The position numbers and the translations under genes are program-made. This document shows positions 51,559 through 64,000 of a stretch of 64,000 bases of DNA, piece after piece. The stretch comes from Odiellus spinosus (lineage: Eukaryota; Arthropoda; Arachnida; Opiliones; Phalangiidae). How positions within the stretch are numbered: the first letter of the stretch is position 1; the number at the start of each line of letters is the position of its first letter. The DNA is taken from assembly GCA_963920705.1 (NCBI GenBank), contig OY987228.1, positions 1,426,001 to 1,490,000 of the forward strand, read 5' to 3'. Below the pieces are notes generated by a model that saw only the letters and a program-made list of their open reading frames with translations, had not been told where the DNA came from and did not search any database.

Positions 51559-52426
51559 GACTTGTACTTGCCAGAACTTCTATATATACGCGTTTTACGA
51601 GGTCACCGCCCATTTTTTGAATGTATGTAGTTTTTTGTCAGCGCCATCTAGTACCCAAATTCAGAACTTCTAAAAGTTATAGAAATGGCGATGTTCTAAG
51701 CAAGTTCTAAAAATCAAAGGGCAATTTCCAATAATGTTAAAACTACTCATGAAACTTCAAATGGGATGAAAAACGAAATAAATTTAGTCTGTTATTTTCT
51801 AGCCCAAGAAAGGGAAGTAAATTTGAAAATGTAAAACGAAATGCTAACAATAGGTATTATCTTTTTAGTCTATTAACTTGATAATACACCACGGCTTAAC
51901 CGTTCAATACATGTATTAGGAACTGTAATACTGTATCATTTAAAAATCCAGCATTGATCCCAGACGAGGAATGGTTTGATGGTATGGTTTTACTTTCGTA
52001 ACAAATATTTAAAACAGAACATTTTTGCTGGAACATAATTTGGACTGCCGAGCGCTTCCAACCATTGGTTTTTTAATATTTCACTTTCGGGAAATATATG
52101 CAATGAACAAGAGGCGATCTTTATGAAATACCGTTAACCCTTGGTCAGGATCAGAACGTACTTGATATTTTTTGATTTGCACTCCTTATTATCTCCATCA
52201 CTACTTTTACAGCCCAGTACGGCACAATTTCTACCCCAGTTTGATATTATTCTGAATACAAAACAACTTTAAATAAAAAAAAAATATTCCCACAAATTAT
52301 TTCATTTTTAAGATTATCTACAGACGACAGTTTATTGAAAAGAGAAAAATAAAGAAAATAGTTCAGTTTTTGAGATGTAGATGGCGACTGAAATAATTAC
52401 ATATACCAATATGGCACCCCACAAAA
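51559..52426. other. AT-rich interval before the 22-bp array
   Basis: No gene or repeat recognised. Confidence 0.5.
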
Positions 52427-55394
52427 GTTTCGTTTGAAAAATGAAAAAGTTTCGTTTGAAAAATGAAAAAGTTTCGTTTGAAAAATGAAAAAGTTTCGTT
52501 TGAAAAATGAAAAAGTTTCGTTTGAAAAATGAAAAAGTTTCGTTTGAAAAATGAAAAAGTTTCGTTTGAAAAATGAAAAAGTTTCGTTTGAAAAATGAAA
52601 AAGTTTCGTTTGAAAAATGAAAAAGTTTCGTTTGAAAAATGAAAAAGTTTCGTTTGAAAAATGAAAAAGTTTCGTTTGAAAAATGAAAAAGTTTCGTTTG
52701 AAAAATGAAAAAGTTTCGTTTGAAAAATGAAAAAGTTTCGTTTGAAAAATGAAAAAGTTTCGTTTGAAAAATGAAAAAGTTTCGTTTGAAAAATGAAAAA
52801 GTTTCGTTTGAAAAATGAAAAAGTTTCGTTTGAAAAATGAAAAAGTTTCGTTTGAAAAATGAAAAAGTTTCGTTTGAAAAATGAAAAAGTTTCGTTTGAA
52901 AAATGAAAAAGTTTCGTTTGAAAAATGAAAAAGTTTCGTTTGAAAAATGAAAAAGTTTCGTTTGAAAAATGAAAAAGTTTCGTTTGAAAAATGAAAAAGT
53001 TTCGTTTGAAAAATGAAAAAGTTTCGTTTGAAAAATGAAAAAGTTTCGTTTGAAAAATGAAAAAGTTTCGTTTGAAAAATGAAAAAGTTTCGTTTGAAAA
53101 ATGAAAAAGTTTCGTTTGAAAAATGAAAAAGTTTCGTTTGAAAAATGAAAAAGTTTCGTTTGAAAAATGAAAAAGTTTCGTTTGAAAAATGAAAAAGTTT
53201 CGTTTGAAAAATGAAAAAGTTTCGTTTGAAAAATGAAAAAGTTTCGTTTGAAAAATGAAAAAGTTTCGTTTGAAAAATGAAAAAGTTTCGTTTGAAAAAT
53301 GAAAAAGTTTCGTTTGAAAAATGAAAAAGTTTCGTTTGAAAAATGAAAAAGTTTCGTTTGAAAAATGAAAAAGTTTCGTTTGAAAAATGAAAAAGTTTCG
53401 TTTGAAAAATGAAAAAGTTTCGTTTGAAAAATGAAAAAGTTTCGTTTGAAAAATGAAAAAGTTTCGTTTGAAAAATGAAAAAGTTTCGTTTGAAAAATGA
53501 AAAAGTTTCGTTTGAAAAATGAAAAAGTTTCGTTTGAAAAATGAAAAAGTTTCGTTTGAAAAATGAAAAAGTTTCGTTTGAAAAATGAAAAAGTTTCGTT
53601 TGAAAAATGAAAAAGTTTCGTTTGAAAAATGAAAAAGTTTCGTTTGAAAAATGAAAAAGTTTCGTTTGAAAAATGAAAAAGTTTCGTTTGAAAAATGAAA
53701 AAGTTTCGTTTGAAAAATGAAAAAGTTTCGTTTGAAAAATGAAAAAGTTTCGTTTGAAAAATGAAAAAGTTTCGTTTGAAAAATGAAAAAGTTTCGTTTG
53801 AAAAATGAAAAAGTTTCGTTTGAAAAATGAAAAAGTTTCGTTTGAAAAATGAAAAAGTTTCGTTTGAAAAATGAAAAAGTTTCGTTTGAAAAATGAAAAA
53901 GTTTCGTTTGAAAAATGAAAAAGTTTCGTTTGAAAAATGAAAAAGTTTCGTTTGAAAAATGAAAAAGTTTCGTTTGAAAAATGAAAAAGTTTCGTTTGAA
54001 AAATGAAAAAGTTTCGTTTGAAAAATGAAAAAGTTTCGTTTGAAAAATGAAAAAGTTTCGTTTGAAAAATGAAAAAGTTTCGTTTGAAAAATGAAAAAGT
54101 TTCGTTTGAAAAATGAAAAAGTTTCGTTTGAAAAATGAAAAAGTTTCGTTTGAAAAATGAAAAAGTTTCGTTTGAAAAATGAAAAAGTTTCGTTTGAAAA
54201 ATGAAAAAGTTTCGTTTGAAAAATGAAAAAGTTTCGTTTGAAAAATGAAAAAGTTTCGTTTGAAAAATGAAAAAGTTTCGTTTGAAAAATGAAAAAGTTT
54301 CGTTTGAAAAATGAAAAAGTTTCGTTTGAAAAATGAAAAAGTTTCGTTTGAAAAATGAAAAAGTTTCGTTTGAAAAATGAAAAAGTTTCGTTTGAAAAAT
54401 GAAAAAGTTTCGTTTGAAAAATGAAAAAGTTTCGTTTGAAAAATGAAAAAGTTTCGTTTGAAAAATGAAAAAGTTTCGTTTGAAAAATGAAAAAGTTTCG
54501 TTTGAAAAATGAAAAAGTTTCGTTTGAAAAATGAAAAAGTTTCGTTTGAAAAATGAAAAAGTTTCGTTTGAAAAATGAAAAAGTTTCGTTTGAAAAATGA
54601 AAAAGTTTCGTTTGAAAAATGAAAAAGTTTCGTTTGAAAAATGAAAAAGTTTCGTTTGAAAAATGAAAAAGTTTCGTTTGAAAAATGAAAAAGTTTCGTT
54701 TGAAAAATGAAAAAGTTTCGTTTGAAAAATGAAAAAGTTTCGTTTGAAAAATGAAAAAGTTTCGTTTGAAAAATGAAAAAGTTTCGTTTGAAAAATGAAA
54801 AAGTTTCGTTTGAAAAATTAAAAAGTTTCGTTTGAAAAATGAAAAAGTTTCGTTTGAAAAATGAAAAAGTTTCGTTTGAAAAATGAAAAAGTTTCGTTTG
54901 AAAAATGAAAAAGTTTCGTTTGAAAAATGAAAAAGTTTCGTTTGAAAAATGAAAAAGTTTCGTTTGAAAAATGAAAAAGTTTCGTTTGAAAAATGAAAAA
55001 GTTTCGTTTGAAAAATGAAAAAGTTTCGTTTGAAAAATGAAAAAGTTTCGTTTGAAAAATGAAAAAGTTTCGTTTGAAAAATGAAAAAGTTTCGTTTGAA
55101 AAATGAAAAAGTTTCGTTTGAAAAATGAAAAAGTTTCGTTTGAAAAATGAAAAAGTTTCGTTTGAAAAATGAAAAAGTTTCGTTTGAAAAATGAAAAAGT
55201 TTCGTTTGAAAAATGAAAAAGTTTCGTTTGAAAAATGAAAAAGTTTCGTTTGAAAAATGAAAGTTTCGTTTGAAAAATGAAAAAGTTTCGTTTGAAAAAT
55301 GAAAAAGTTTCGTTTGAAAAATGAAAAAGTTTCGTTTGAAAAATGAAAAAGTTTCGTTTGAAAAATGAAAAAGTTTCGTTTGAAAAATGAAAAA
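52427..55394. repeat. 22-bp minisatellite, major block, about 135 units
   Basis: Units of GTTTCGTTTG followed by a 12-nt A-rich part (AAAAATGAAAAA). They are almost perfectly identical over 2.97 kb, with one G-to-T change near 54819 and one 2-bp deletion at 55261. Such homogeneity indicates very recent expansion or an assembly-filled repeat. Confidence 0.97.
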
Positions 55395-55977
55395 GTTTGA
55401 CTTGAAAAATGAAAAAGTTTGACTTGAAAAATGAAAAAGTTTGACTTGAAAAACGAAAAAGTTTGACTTGAAAAACGAAAATGTTTGACTTGAAAAACGA
55501 AAATGTTTGACTTGAAAAACGAAAAAGTTTGACTTGAAAAACGAAAAAGTTTGACTTGAAAAACGAAAAAGTTTGACTTGAAAAACGAAAAAGTTTGACT
55601 TGAAAAACGAAAAAGTTTGACTTGAAAAACGAAAAAGTTTGACTTGAAAAACGAAAAAGTTTGACTTGAAAAATGAAAAAGTTTGACTTGAAAAATGAAA
55701 AAGTTTGACTTGAAAAATTAAAAAGTTTGACTTGAAAAATTAAAAAGTTTGACTTGAAAAATGAAAAAGTTTGACTTGAAAAATGAAAAAGTTTGACTTG
55801 AAAAATGAAAAAGTTTGACTTGAAAAATGAAAAAGTTTGACTTGAAAAATGATAAAGTTTGACTTGAAAAATGATAAAGTTTGACTTGAAAAATGAAAAA
55901 GTTTGACTTGAAAAATGAAAAAGTTTGACTTGAAAAATGAAAATGTTTGACTTGAAAAATGAAAATGTTTGACTTGA
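55395..55977. repeat. 22-bp minisatellite, variant block, about 26 units
   Basis: Same period, with GTTTGACTTG replacing GTTTCGTTTG and more point changes (ACGAAAAA, ATTAAAAA, GATAAAG variants). This older, diverged block adjoins the transposon remnant at 56 kb. Confidence 0.95.
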
Positions 55978-56080
55978 CTCTCTACCTGTTTCCGGTTTAT
56001 GCGGAAATTATTTTTGTATCCTGTTTCATATCATAAGTGGTGTGGCTTATTATGGGCTTGACCATCTTGTTCTTTATATA

Positions 56081-56540
56081 TTAGGATTTGGCGCATGTAC
56101 GTCCGTTAAAACAAAAAAAAAAAACTTTACCATCAGTATCAGAAGAATTACCATCTTCATAAGCTGTCTTATTAGACATTAATTTTCTTTTTTTGTTAGC
56201 GAAAACTCCGTCGGTATCATTCAGATCCGATGTTAATTCCGATTCTTTTTCTTTTTTTGGCACTTTTTTTATCATCTGAAAACAATGACTACAATTAAAC
56301 CATTTTTCTCTTTAAATATACAGTTCGACTTTCCAGTCGAGTAAAGCACTCTGGCAATAAAACAAAGTTTCCAGTTGTCAGCTGGCTGCTCACCAGCCAT
56401 GCAAGACTTGTCCTTTCTATCATTTGTACGGTATGGTGGCCAGTAGCATTTTTCTTTTTTGGGTAAACCCAATTTTTGTGCACTATGCCAACTTCTGTAA
56501 CACCATCGGCCGATTTCTTGAATTCCACTACTTGGAACAT
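56081..56540 (-). pseudogene. DUF4806-associated transposon partner protein, N-terminal fragments
   Basis: Minus-strand pieces read MFQVVEFKKSADGVTEVGIV then, after a frameshift near 56460, KEKCYWPPYRTNDRK and NWKLCFIARVLYST. A Lys/Ser/Asp-rich segment follows (56275-56081, KKVPKKEKESELTSDLNDTD). This order (VVEF, CYWPP, W.....R...) is the usual beginning of insect proteins that carry a C-terminal DUF4806 domain and accompany the transposase encoded next door. The DUF4806 part is absent: the 22-bp array begins immediately downstream. Role unknown; the frame is broken. Confidence 0.6.
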
Positions 56541-57433
56541 TTTTTTGATTTCGACTGTAAAATTAGCGCATTAGAATATTTGTTGTTTCCCATTTCTTTT
56601 ATTCTCATAGCTCCTTTTAATTGTTGGCACTATTCATTTTAGTTCTTTAAAGGGAGAGTCTTATGGAAATTCATATTCTATCGGATAGAGCCTGAACAAA
56701 TCAAACAATATTGATATATACATGTTCTAGATGTTTCGATATATATTTAAAACTCCCCGAATAAAATTTCAGTCTGTTTTTAGTTCCCCGCTTATGATGT
56801 GACTTTCTCGTGAGCTCAAAAACTCGTAAAGCCTAGGTTACGTTCAGTAACACTCAACGGACTCAGCGCTGAGCTGACCCATTTTTAATTGAACTTTTTG
56901 TACTTCCGGTTTCAACGTCACGTTGCTAATAGGGCGGTCAACGAAGTCATCCGCTGGAAAAGCAGTTTTTTTTTGTTCAACAACGGAATGATGACGTAGG
57001 AATGGCGGGGAGTTCTGATATTTTGATCTCAAAGTTATTGAATTCTTTTTAAGTGGGATTGATTATAACCGTAATTATAACATATTTTGATGCATGCAAC
57101 CTAGTTATACATTAGTGATGTCGAAGGCTTAATTTATACTGTCCCTTTAATGGTAATGTTTCGGCTAATCGGCGTGATATTGTGACATTGCTCTAATGCT
57201 GGATCTGACACTGTCTAGTAAAGTTGCCAATAAGATATAATGTTATCTTGAAAGAATAAATGTGTCACTCTATCTACTGGTCAATTAAATACGTTTACTT
57301 CCGAAGATTACGTTAGAGACAGGTATTATTTTTTACTTGAAAAATACTTTAAATTAAAAAAGATAAAAGTATACAGTATATAGGATAGATATTGGGTGAT
57401 ATAAGTGTTTCTCATTTAATATGTTGTAGATTA
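56541..57433. other. Interval inside the transposon remnant
   Basis: AT-rich, no supported gene; may hold the introns or UTRs of the two transposon genes. Confidence 0.5.
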
Positions 57434-59495
57434 TTAAAAACTATGTACAAGAGGAACAGAAATACCTGAAGAGTCTGAGATAAAAGGGAGGAAATAACAC
57501 TTTTGAGTGATATCGCTAGCTAGGTACTTATTTAGTGGTGACAAATCAGAAACCATCTCAATTCCAAGCATTGTGGAATTGCAGGGATAATCGTAAGCAT
57601 TAGTGGATTTTCTAAAACATCTACCTATCAAGTAGACAATAGCACCTTTTTTAATAAAGTTCTCAATTCACTAGAAAGTTTACAATGAGAATCAGAGGGT
57701 TTAGTTGTAAAAACGAAGCCCTTTGTATTAAGTCTCTTATATTGAACACCATCAACAATATCGAGAGTTGGCCCACCAGTGTGACTAGCTTTTACCACAA
57801 TGCCTAGATCCTTACTGGGGAAATCTTTCTTTAGAGATTCTAATTGCTTTAGTCTAAATATAGCTTGTTGAAGAGGCTTGTCTGGGGTCCTTATTAGTTT
57901 TTTTAATTTTCCAAGATAAGATTCGTACGGGAAAGCGGAAAACATTTCTAAGCCACCATAAACTCTAGCATGTTCAGCAATATGAATTAAATAATGTATG
58001 TTATATACGTATATCCCACGGCCGTACACGTCTTTGGCAGACTTTACAAATTCTTTTAGAAGAGTTTCCGCGTAGGTTATCATTTCGGGTTCAGGCGTTT
58101 CTCGGCATAGAATGTAAATTGCACAGTGCAGAAGTGGAAAATGGTCAACAAAAACTTTGGGCAAAATGTTTTTGAACACAAAACATCCAATATAGAGGCA
58201 AAAAGTGCGATATTCAGTTGCTTTCCACTTATGGACTTCTGATATTGCCCTTGGTTTTCTTGAAAACTCTTTAGGAGCGTAGCTAGACCAATTTACAATT
58301 CTACCAGATAGTTGATGAATGACTTCATTTTTGATTTAGGTGTAGTCAAACTAAGAATGATACGTTTTACGCAACCAAGAAAAACTAAATGCATTGGGTC
58401 AATTGGAAAGTTCAAAATCATATCAATGGGCAATTCTTCCAATGGTGATTTTCCCGTGTGATGTTCTTTTTGCGCTTGACTTCGAAAACTTTCATTTGTT
58501 CTTAATGGGGCATCGAACGCATCATATATTACTTTGGTAAAATAATTGCCTTTCTGTGTACAATAGTAACATCCAAAGTAGCTGTTGTGGTTCATAATGG
58601 ATTTAAAATAAGCCTTTGCTGGAGCGTCGCAAATGAAAGGTTCAAGTTTAATTTCGAAATTCTGACCTTCAAATTGTAAGCCATTTTGAATCAACTCTTG
58701 AGCTTCCCTTATAAATTTACGAAGGAATGTTTCTGATTTCTTGGGCTTTTCATTCCCACAAAAAAGGCCAACAACAAAGGGCTCTTCGTCTTTTGTTGCC
58801 AAGCAACGGCACAAGATAGGCCAAAATTGTAATCCCGTGCTTTTTTGTATTGGTATCCCATCGATATTAAAAGAGAGGTTAAGAACCTTCGTCTGTTTCT
58901 TCAAGCAAGATTTTAGCCTGGATTTTATGCCTTCAGCAAGACCTAAATGAAAGTATTCTACATTTTCCAACGTATCCACTGCCAAAGCTACACCAAGATT
59001 CGAAGCCAGAATTGTTCTAGAATCAAGTGGTAGGGAAGTATGATGTGGGTGTAAAATTCTCAGAAGCTTATTGAAAGCTTCATGGCTTATTTGATTTTCC
59101 AATGCCCACTGTTTTAAATTTTCTTGAACACTTGGTGGCTCGTCATCGGAATCTGTAGTAAAACTTTCATTATCGCTTGAATCAGCGTCCTTTTCAAAAA
59201 AGTCATCATAATGATCAGAGAGTTCTTCGTTAAACTCATCATCTTCATTCCCTCCATCTCGACCTGAATCGGATACATTTTCATCATTACCGCTTGCACC
59301 ATGTACATTTCCTTCATCACCAATTGCGCTAGGAAAATTCTCCTCCATGCGGCTTGTGCCAGGTTTGTTTCGCTCATCATCAATTCTTGATTCTTGCATT
59401 GGTGCATCTTTAGTAATTTCTAAATCCTCCCTGACAAACTGCGAGACTTCCCTAATTTTTTGCCGTTTTGAAACGTAGAAAAATTGTTTCTTCAT
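57434..59495 (-). pseudogene. DDE transposase of an insect Tnp2/CACTA-like DNA transposon, frameshifted
   Basis: Three minus-strand pieces form one protein. 59495-58293: basic start, acidic linker, then LKQWALENQISHEAFNKLL, FNIDGIPIQKSTGLQFWPIL (first Asp), PFVVGLFCGNEKPK, FICDAPAKA (second Asp), NSYFGCYYC and FPIDPMHLVFLG. After a one-base shift near 58300, the frame runs to 57628 with FPLLHCAIYILCRE and YGGLEMFSAFPYESYLG. It then continues in the -1 frame to 57434 with IGRCFRKSTNAYDYP. Motifs match the transposase family found in many insect genomes next to DUF4806 proteins; assignment to CACTA/EnSpm Tnp2 is inference. The second junction lies at an A_AAA_AAG slippery heptamer, the first does not, so the gene is probably dead. 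Confidence 0.75.
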
Positions 59496-62110
59496 TGAAT
59501 ACTCCTATAACAACAAATTTATCTGAACCCTTTTTATATGAACATTTATTCATTAAAATAGATCAGACATGAGTTTAGGATTTTCTGCCTTCTAGTGTTT
59601 TCTCTATAAAATTGTAGATACATCTTGAAATTTATTATAAACTTCCAACAAGCATTATACATTAGAAAGATAATAGAATGATGAACAATTCGAAAAATAC
59701 TCTACGTTTAAGGCGTATGATCTCAAGTATTGCAATTTTATTCCTATTGCAAATTTACTCTATTATAGATATCAACCCATATTGTTGGTTGTTGTAAATT
59801 CCTAAAGTTTTAGAGAAGAGTAAGCACCCATGTAGCAAACGCTCCAGATCAACTTAATTAGGTGGGGCAAATTACATTATAACTGTCCCTGTATTCGCGC
59901 TTGTGGTATGCGGAATATTAAACGCGAAAGGAATGGGAGATGCCAACGGGGGTTGAGGAAGGGGTGACTGAAATGGTCTGCAAAACCAAAGTTACATAAG
60001 AAACTTGCACAGAGACAAATTCCTGGGATCTGGGAACTGTTAGTTAGCCAGAGCTTAGCCAAGGAATTTAGTAAAACCGTCACGCATCTCTTCTATTGGG
60101 TGTTCTGTTTTAAACGCGATCATTGTAAGCTTCCAGTAGGGGGGATGACACGGTAAATTAATTGATAGTGATGAAATATTTCGGAGGGTCGTTTGACTCA
60201 CGCTAACAACTTGTATTTGTATAAAATGATATCCCCACCAATCTTAAACTAAACGTTAGTTTATTAATCCAATTAACTTTGTTTTGTTTTGACTCTTGAG
60301 CTACACTAATCAAAATCACTACAGACAGAGTTTATTATCAAACTTAACGTTTAAAATTAGTTCTATTTAAATTAATGTATGGCAAGCATGAGTTAATAAT
60401 TAAAAAATATTGTACTTTGTCTACTATAAATTAATTTTATTGGAATGTAGTATAAAGTTTAGATAATGTGTACTTAATCCCAGAGTCAGATGTGGCACGT
60501 GTATGTCTGTCTCACTAGTAAAAGACCTAGTCCTAGACGACCAGACCAAGGAATATTTAGAGGAGATTGATTGGCGGCCACACGTTATCACGCGGGTCGT
60601 ACAAACTCAGCTTCTGCTTCCAATTCCCCTTTTTTGCTAAGTGTAACACTCGTGACTCCTTGCTAGAGAAGTTAGAATCTTGTGTTAGAGAAGTGAGAGA
60701 GGAAATCTACGTCATCTTTAGACTTTTCAAGGACGGGTCTAGGCGTTCAGCTATACTGACCGCCGTTCCATCTCCATTAAATATTCCTTGGGTAGGCATA
60801 AATGAATTGAAAGTTAGCGTGGAAAACAGCGAGAGCCTCGCATTTGGCAATGGCCTGCATTCGACGGTTTTTCGACCTTGGGTGGGTGAAGGTTCGTGAG
60901 AAAGTAGGCGAAAAATACATGACGCGAACAAATCATTCCAAAGCAATTGAAAGGTTCGCGAGAAAGTAGGCAAATATAGGTCTGACGGAAAAAATATTAC
61001 TCCCTCCTAGAGACAGTCTCTAAAATCTGGCACTTAAGCTGAATTGATATTTTATCTGAAATTATTTTTTGTACAAATTAAAGGCTAATTGAATGAATCC
61101 CCAAACTTTAATAAAAAATAACTATAGACAGCAGGGAGTAATTATCACTTTTACATTATAATCATAATTATTAATTCACCTCTAATTTCCATAACAATCC
61201 ATTACTCTCGAGTAAGAGTTCCCCTGTCCGTCTGGAAGTATATTTTTTTTTCTATGAACCTTATGGATTATGTATTTCAGATATTGAAGTCTAACACAGA
61301 GAAAGGTCATGGTATTTAGCTTGATGGCAGAATTTACAGCCTACGGGTCTAGTACTCGTAACTCTTTCCTATTAAAGTGAGCATGAAATCGTGAAACAAG
61401 TAATTTTTATTATATTGAGAATGCCAAGAGAAGTCCAAAGACATTAATTAAACGCACAAAAACCTATCTACCCGTTAATTTGAATGCGGTTTTGAAGTTG
61501 GTAAATTTAGTCCTAAAAGAGCCTCTTTCAAATTCTGGATTTAAAAAATGATTTTCGCCGCACTTTCACGCACGCGCTGTGGATGGTTTAATTTTGGGGC
61601 AAGCCAACAATTAATTAGGAGCTATCAGTTAGTAAGCTTGAGACGTCAGACCCTCTTATCTCTTGCCTCGGTGTCATCCCCCTAATGTGGATTTACAATA
61701 TTCGCGTGTACATAAAACAAGGCCCCTCACTATGATGTGTGGCTTTTTTATTTCCTTGCCCCGGGTTAACCAAGAGTTCCCCATAGTAGGATCCAGCATT
61801 AATTGGAAAGGTAAAATTTCTCGTATTTTACATTTTAATCTCTTTCCGAGGTGGGATTCTATAGATAGTTTTCAATAAAGGGGCAAATGAAAATTCTACC
61901 CCTCTTTCCCAGCTTTCCTTTCATTGCAGGGTTGTCAGGAGCTTGGGAGTTCAGTTCGGTTTTGAAACTGATCTGATCTGAACTGTTAGCCTTTATCTCT
62001 GCTTCAGTTTGCACTCACAAATGACTGGCAACCTGGGGGAAACGGCTTTTACCCCCTTTAATGAAAACTATCTATAGTTCTCGGGAAAGAGAGCCTATAA
62101 CCATGAATTT
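59496..62110. other. AT-rich interval, no gene recognised
   Basis: A 110-codon frame at 60567-60899 lacks family features. A 22-bp word (GAAAGGTTCG(T/C)GAGAAAGTA) occurs twice (60890 and 60950). Nothing else seen. Confidence 0.5.
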
Positions 62111-62111
62111 C

Positions 62112-62235
62112 GATTAAAAATCCTGACATACCATTAAAAATCCTAACATTCGATTAAAAATCCTGACTTTCGACTAAAAATCCTGACTTTCGATTAAAAA
62201 TCCTGACTTTCGATTAAAAATCCTGACTGACGATT
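62112..62235. repeat. 20-bp minisatellite, about 6-7 units
   Basis: Units of TTCGATTAAAAATCCTGACT with minor changes. Confidence 0.88.
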
Positions 62236-64000
62236 AATTTTTTTTAGCGCTTTTTGGGGTTGGTGGACCGCGTCATTTTTTATATTAAGGGTATAGTAAT
62301 GGAGCTTTCAAAAAAACTCGTACAAAACTCATCACGCCATTGGCTAACAATCCTGTCGGAAACCGCATTAATAACCATTTAACGCCATTGATAGGCAAGT
62401 CAAGCATATCAAGAGATGTAATGAGAAACAAATTACAAAATAATTATCTACATTTAAGTCTAATAACAACAAGAAAAACTTACGAAGTCCTTAATAAAAT
62501 AGTGATGGAGTTTAAATATCGACTCAGGTCAATTAGAAATTGAGAAACTCAGTATAAATATTGGTCACCTAAAAATTAATAATTATTAATGAAATTCATT
62601 AAAACTAAATTATAAAGTGTGGATAATATTTACCATTTAGATTTTTTTCGTCGTTCATTAACAAAACTGCAATCGCGAGCGAACACGACCGACCGTTGAC
62701 CGTTATGAATTCAAACAAGTTACAAGTGTTGTGTTTGTGTTCCTCTCACGCTTTGGAACTATTTCTCTGTCTTTCCCTTTGCCTCACTCTAGAGTGTGTC
62801 ACCATGTACGTCCCCCTAGCGGTTAAACATGGTCCACCCTTTCACCCACTAGAGTTTTTCGACAATATTTTTGTGATGAAGTTGCCACAAATCATTTTCC
62901 CTACTGCCTGGCAACGCATTACGCCTTCCATTGCAGTGAGCTTGAAATACCAATATAAGTTGACAGTTCTCTCTAAATAAGTTTTTTGAATTTGTTTGGG
63001 AATCGGCGTGGTTTTATTCCTCAAATAGTTTAAAACTATTCCGCAGATTCCTAAGGGTTTATTATGGAGCAAAATGTGACAATCGTTTTATTCATAGATT
63101 TCATTGTATAATTATTTATTGGATTGATTAAATTGTAGTAAAACTAATCATCAACTAGCATTAATTGACTGATAATTTAAACCTTTATTTCACTGTGAAT
63201 AAAAATATTTTTTTATGAGTATCTATGTTGAGTTAAGGTTCAGTTAATTTATTTTTCAAACTTATGTATGTTGCAACGTTTTTAACTTTGCATGGAAATA
63301 CGAAAGCGAGTGTACGACTATTAAAAAATGTCCTTTTTTGTTTTTTGAACTTTATATTTTTATTAGTATTTTTATAACCAATTCATTAATGGAATGGAAT
63401 TTTATTTTGAATTGAGCTTTTAGCGGTTTTTACCAATATTATGGGGACCCGTTCAATATTTGTTTTAAATATAAGGAAACATTAATATAATGCGACTTTT
63501 TTAAATATAATACAAATTTTATTAAATTTAAGGTCACCGTATTTAATATATGGTAATGTGCACCCTAAAGTCCCTAATAATTTAAGAAGAGTTAGTGTAG
63601 TTAATTTTCCGGAAAACTAAAACGCGGAAAAATAAAAAACCATGGAGATGAAGTGAGCTTTGAATCATTGAGTTATTATGCAGTCTACAATTCTTTTTCC
63701 GTCCTTATTTGATATATTAAAAAATTGCCAAGTATTATTATTAGTTTTTCTATTAGGGAAAAATGAAGAGAAAGGTTTCGACAGTACAGTTATAGTACGA
63801 CCGTGGCTTAGATAGATATAATGGTTCATGAAAGAGGTGCGTGAAATAATTTATGGGGCGCGCTAACCTTTATCTGCCTTCGCCATTGAAATATGCAACA
63901 TTGTCAGCAATGCGCACGCCCGAAAATGCATTATGAAAGTTGGAAGTTCACGTGAAAATTTGTATACGTGCTTTATCCTAAAAAAGGTCCATTAACTGTG
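62236..64000. other. AT-rich interval to window end
   Basis: Short frames only (for example 62340-62543 and 62696-62980), none recognisable. No RNA gene seen. Confidence 0.5.

Noticed and set aside
60567-60899. 110-codon plus-strand frame
   Set aside because: Composition unlike a protein family, overlaps an equally long opposite frame, no promoter or homology recognised.

Overview
The window is animal nuclear DNA, most likely from an insect or another arthropod. The evidence is spliceosomal introns with GTAAGT donors, a C3orf38-type host gene, a fragmented ionotropic-receptor-like gene, short interspersed TTAGG/CCTAA runs, tRNA-derived SINE heads, a copia retrotransposon, MITEs and long minisatellites. 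Nothing looks bacterial.

1-7.5 kb ('element A') is compact and virus-like. On the minus strand it holds the N-terminal half of a protein-primed family B DNA polymerase (frameshifted, with an internal stop, running off the left edge), then a 120-aa unknown gene. On the plus strand follows a spliced gene encoding a Cys/His-motif protein, and on the minus strand a small two-exon gene. Several of these genes have a TATATAAAG or TATAAAAGG box at a sensible distance. From about 5.05 kb the sequence enters a giant inverted repeat. Its left arm is 5050-12671, its right arm 15202-23165, and a 2.5 kb spacer separates them. Each arm carries three further compact virus-like genes, a CRE/GC-box-rich stretch, a truncated copia pol, a 21-bp hairpin and a copy of a host gene that I identify as a C3orf38 homolog. 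The right-arm host copy has a coherent four-exon model of 348 codons. The left-arm copy has lost exon 1 in a deletion of about 344 bp.

23.2-31.5 kb is a Polinton/Maverick (adintovirus-like) block on the plus strand. It encodes a small PPP1R15/GADD34-like ORF, packaging ATPase, a second member of the Cys/His family, a basic core-like protein, an unknown protein, a small membrane ORF, an integrase with chromodomain, minor capsid (penton), a pX/pVI-like protein, major capsid and an adenain-like protease. Downstream on the minus strand, a PolB C-terminal fragment is fused in frame to an inverted duplicate of the integrase C-terminus. The genes abut or overlap, as in a viral transcription block. 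This element appears to supply packaging, integration and virion functions, while element A supplies a polymerase. Whether the two were once one genome cannot be decided from this window.

31.5-56 kb is repeat-dominated host DNA: satellites of 17, 28, 82, about 41 and 33 bp, a 4.8 kb unit with long terminal inverted repeats, several foldback elements and MITEs, dispersed repeat pairs, the receptor-like gene on the minus strand (40.8-43.4 kb), a tRNA-like SINE head, and a very homogeneous 3.55 kb array of 22-bp units. 56-59.5 kb is a degenerate DNA transposon on the minus strand (Tnp2/CACTA-like transposase plus a DUF4806-associated partner fragment). 59.5-64 kb is AT-rich DNA in which I see only a 20-bp minisatellite and no gene.
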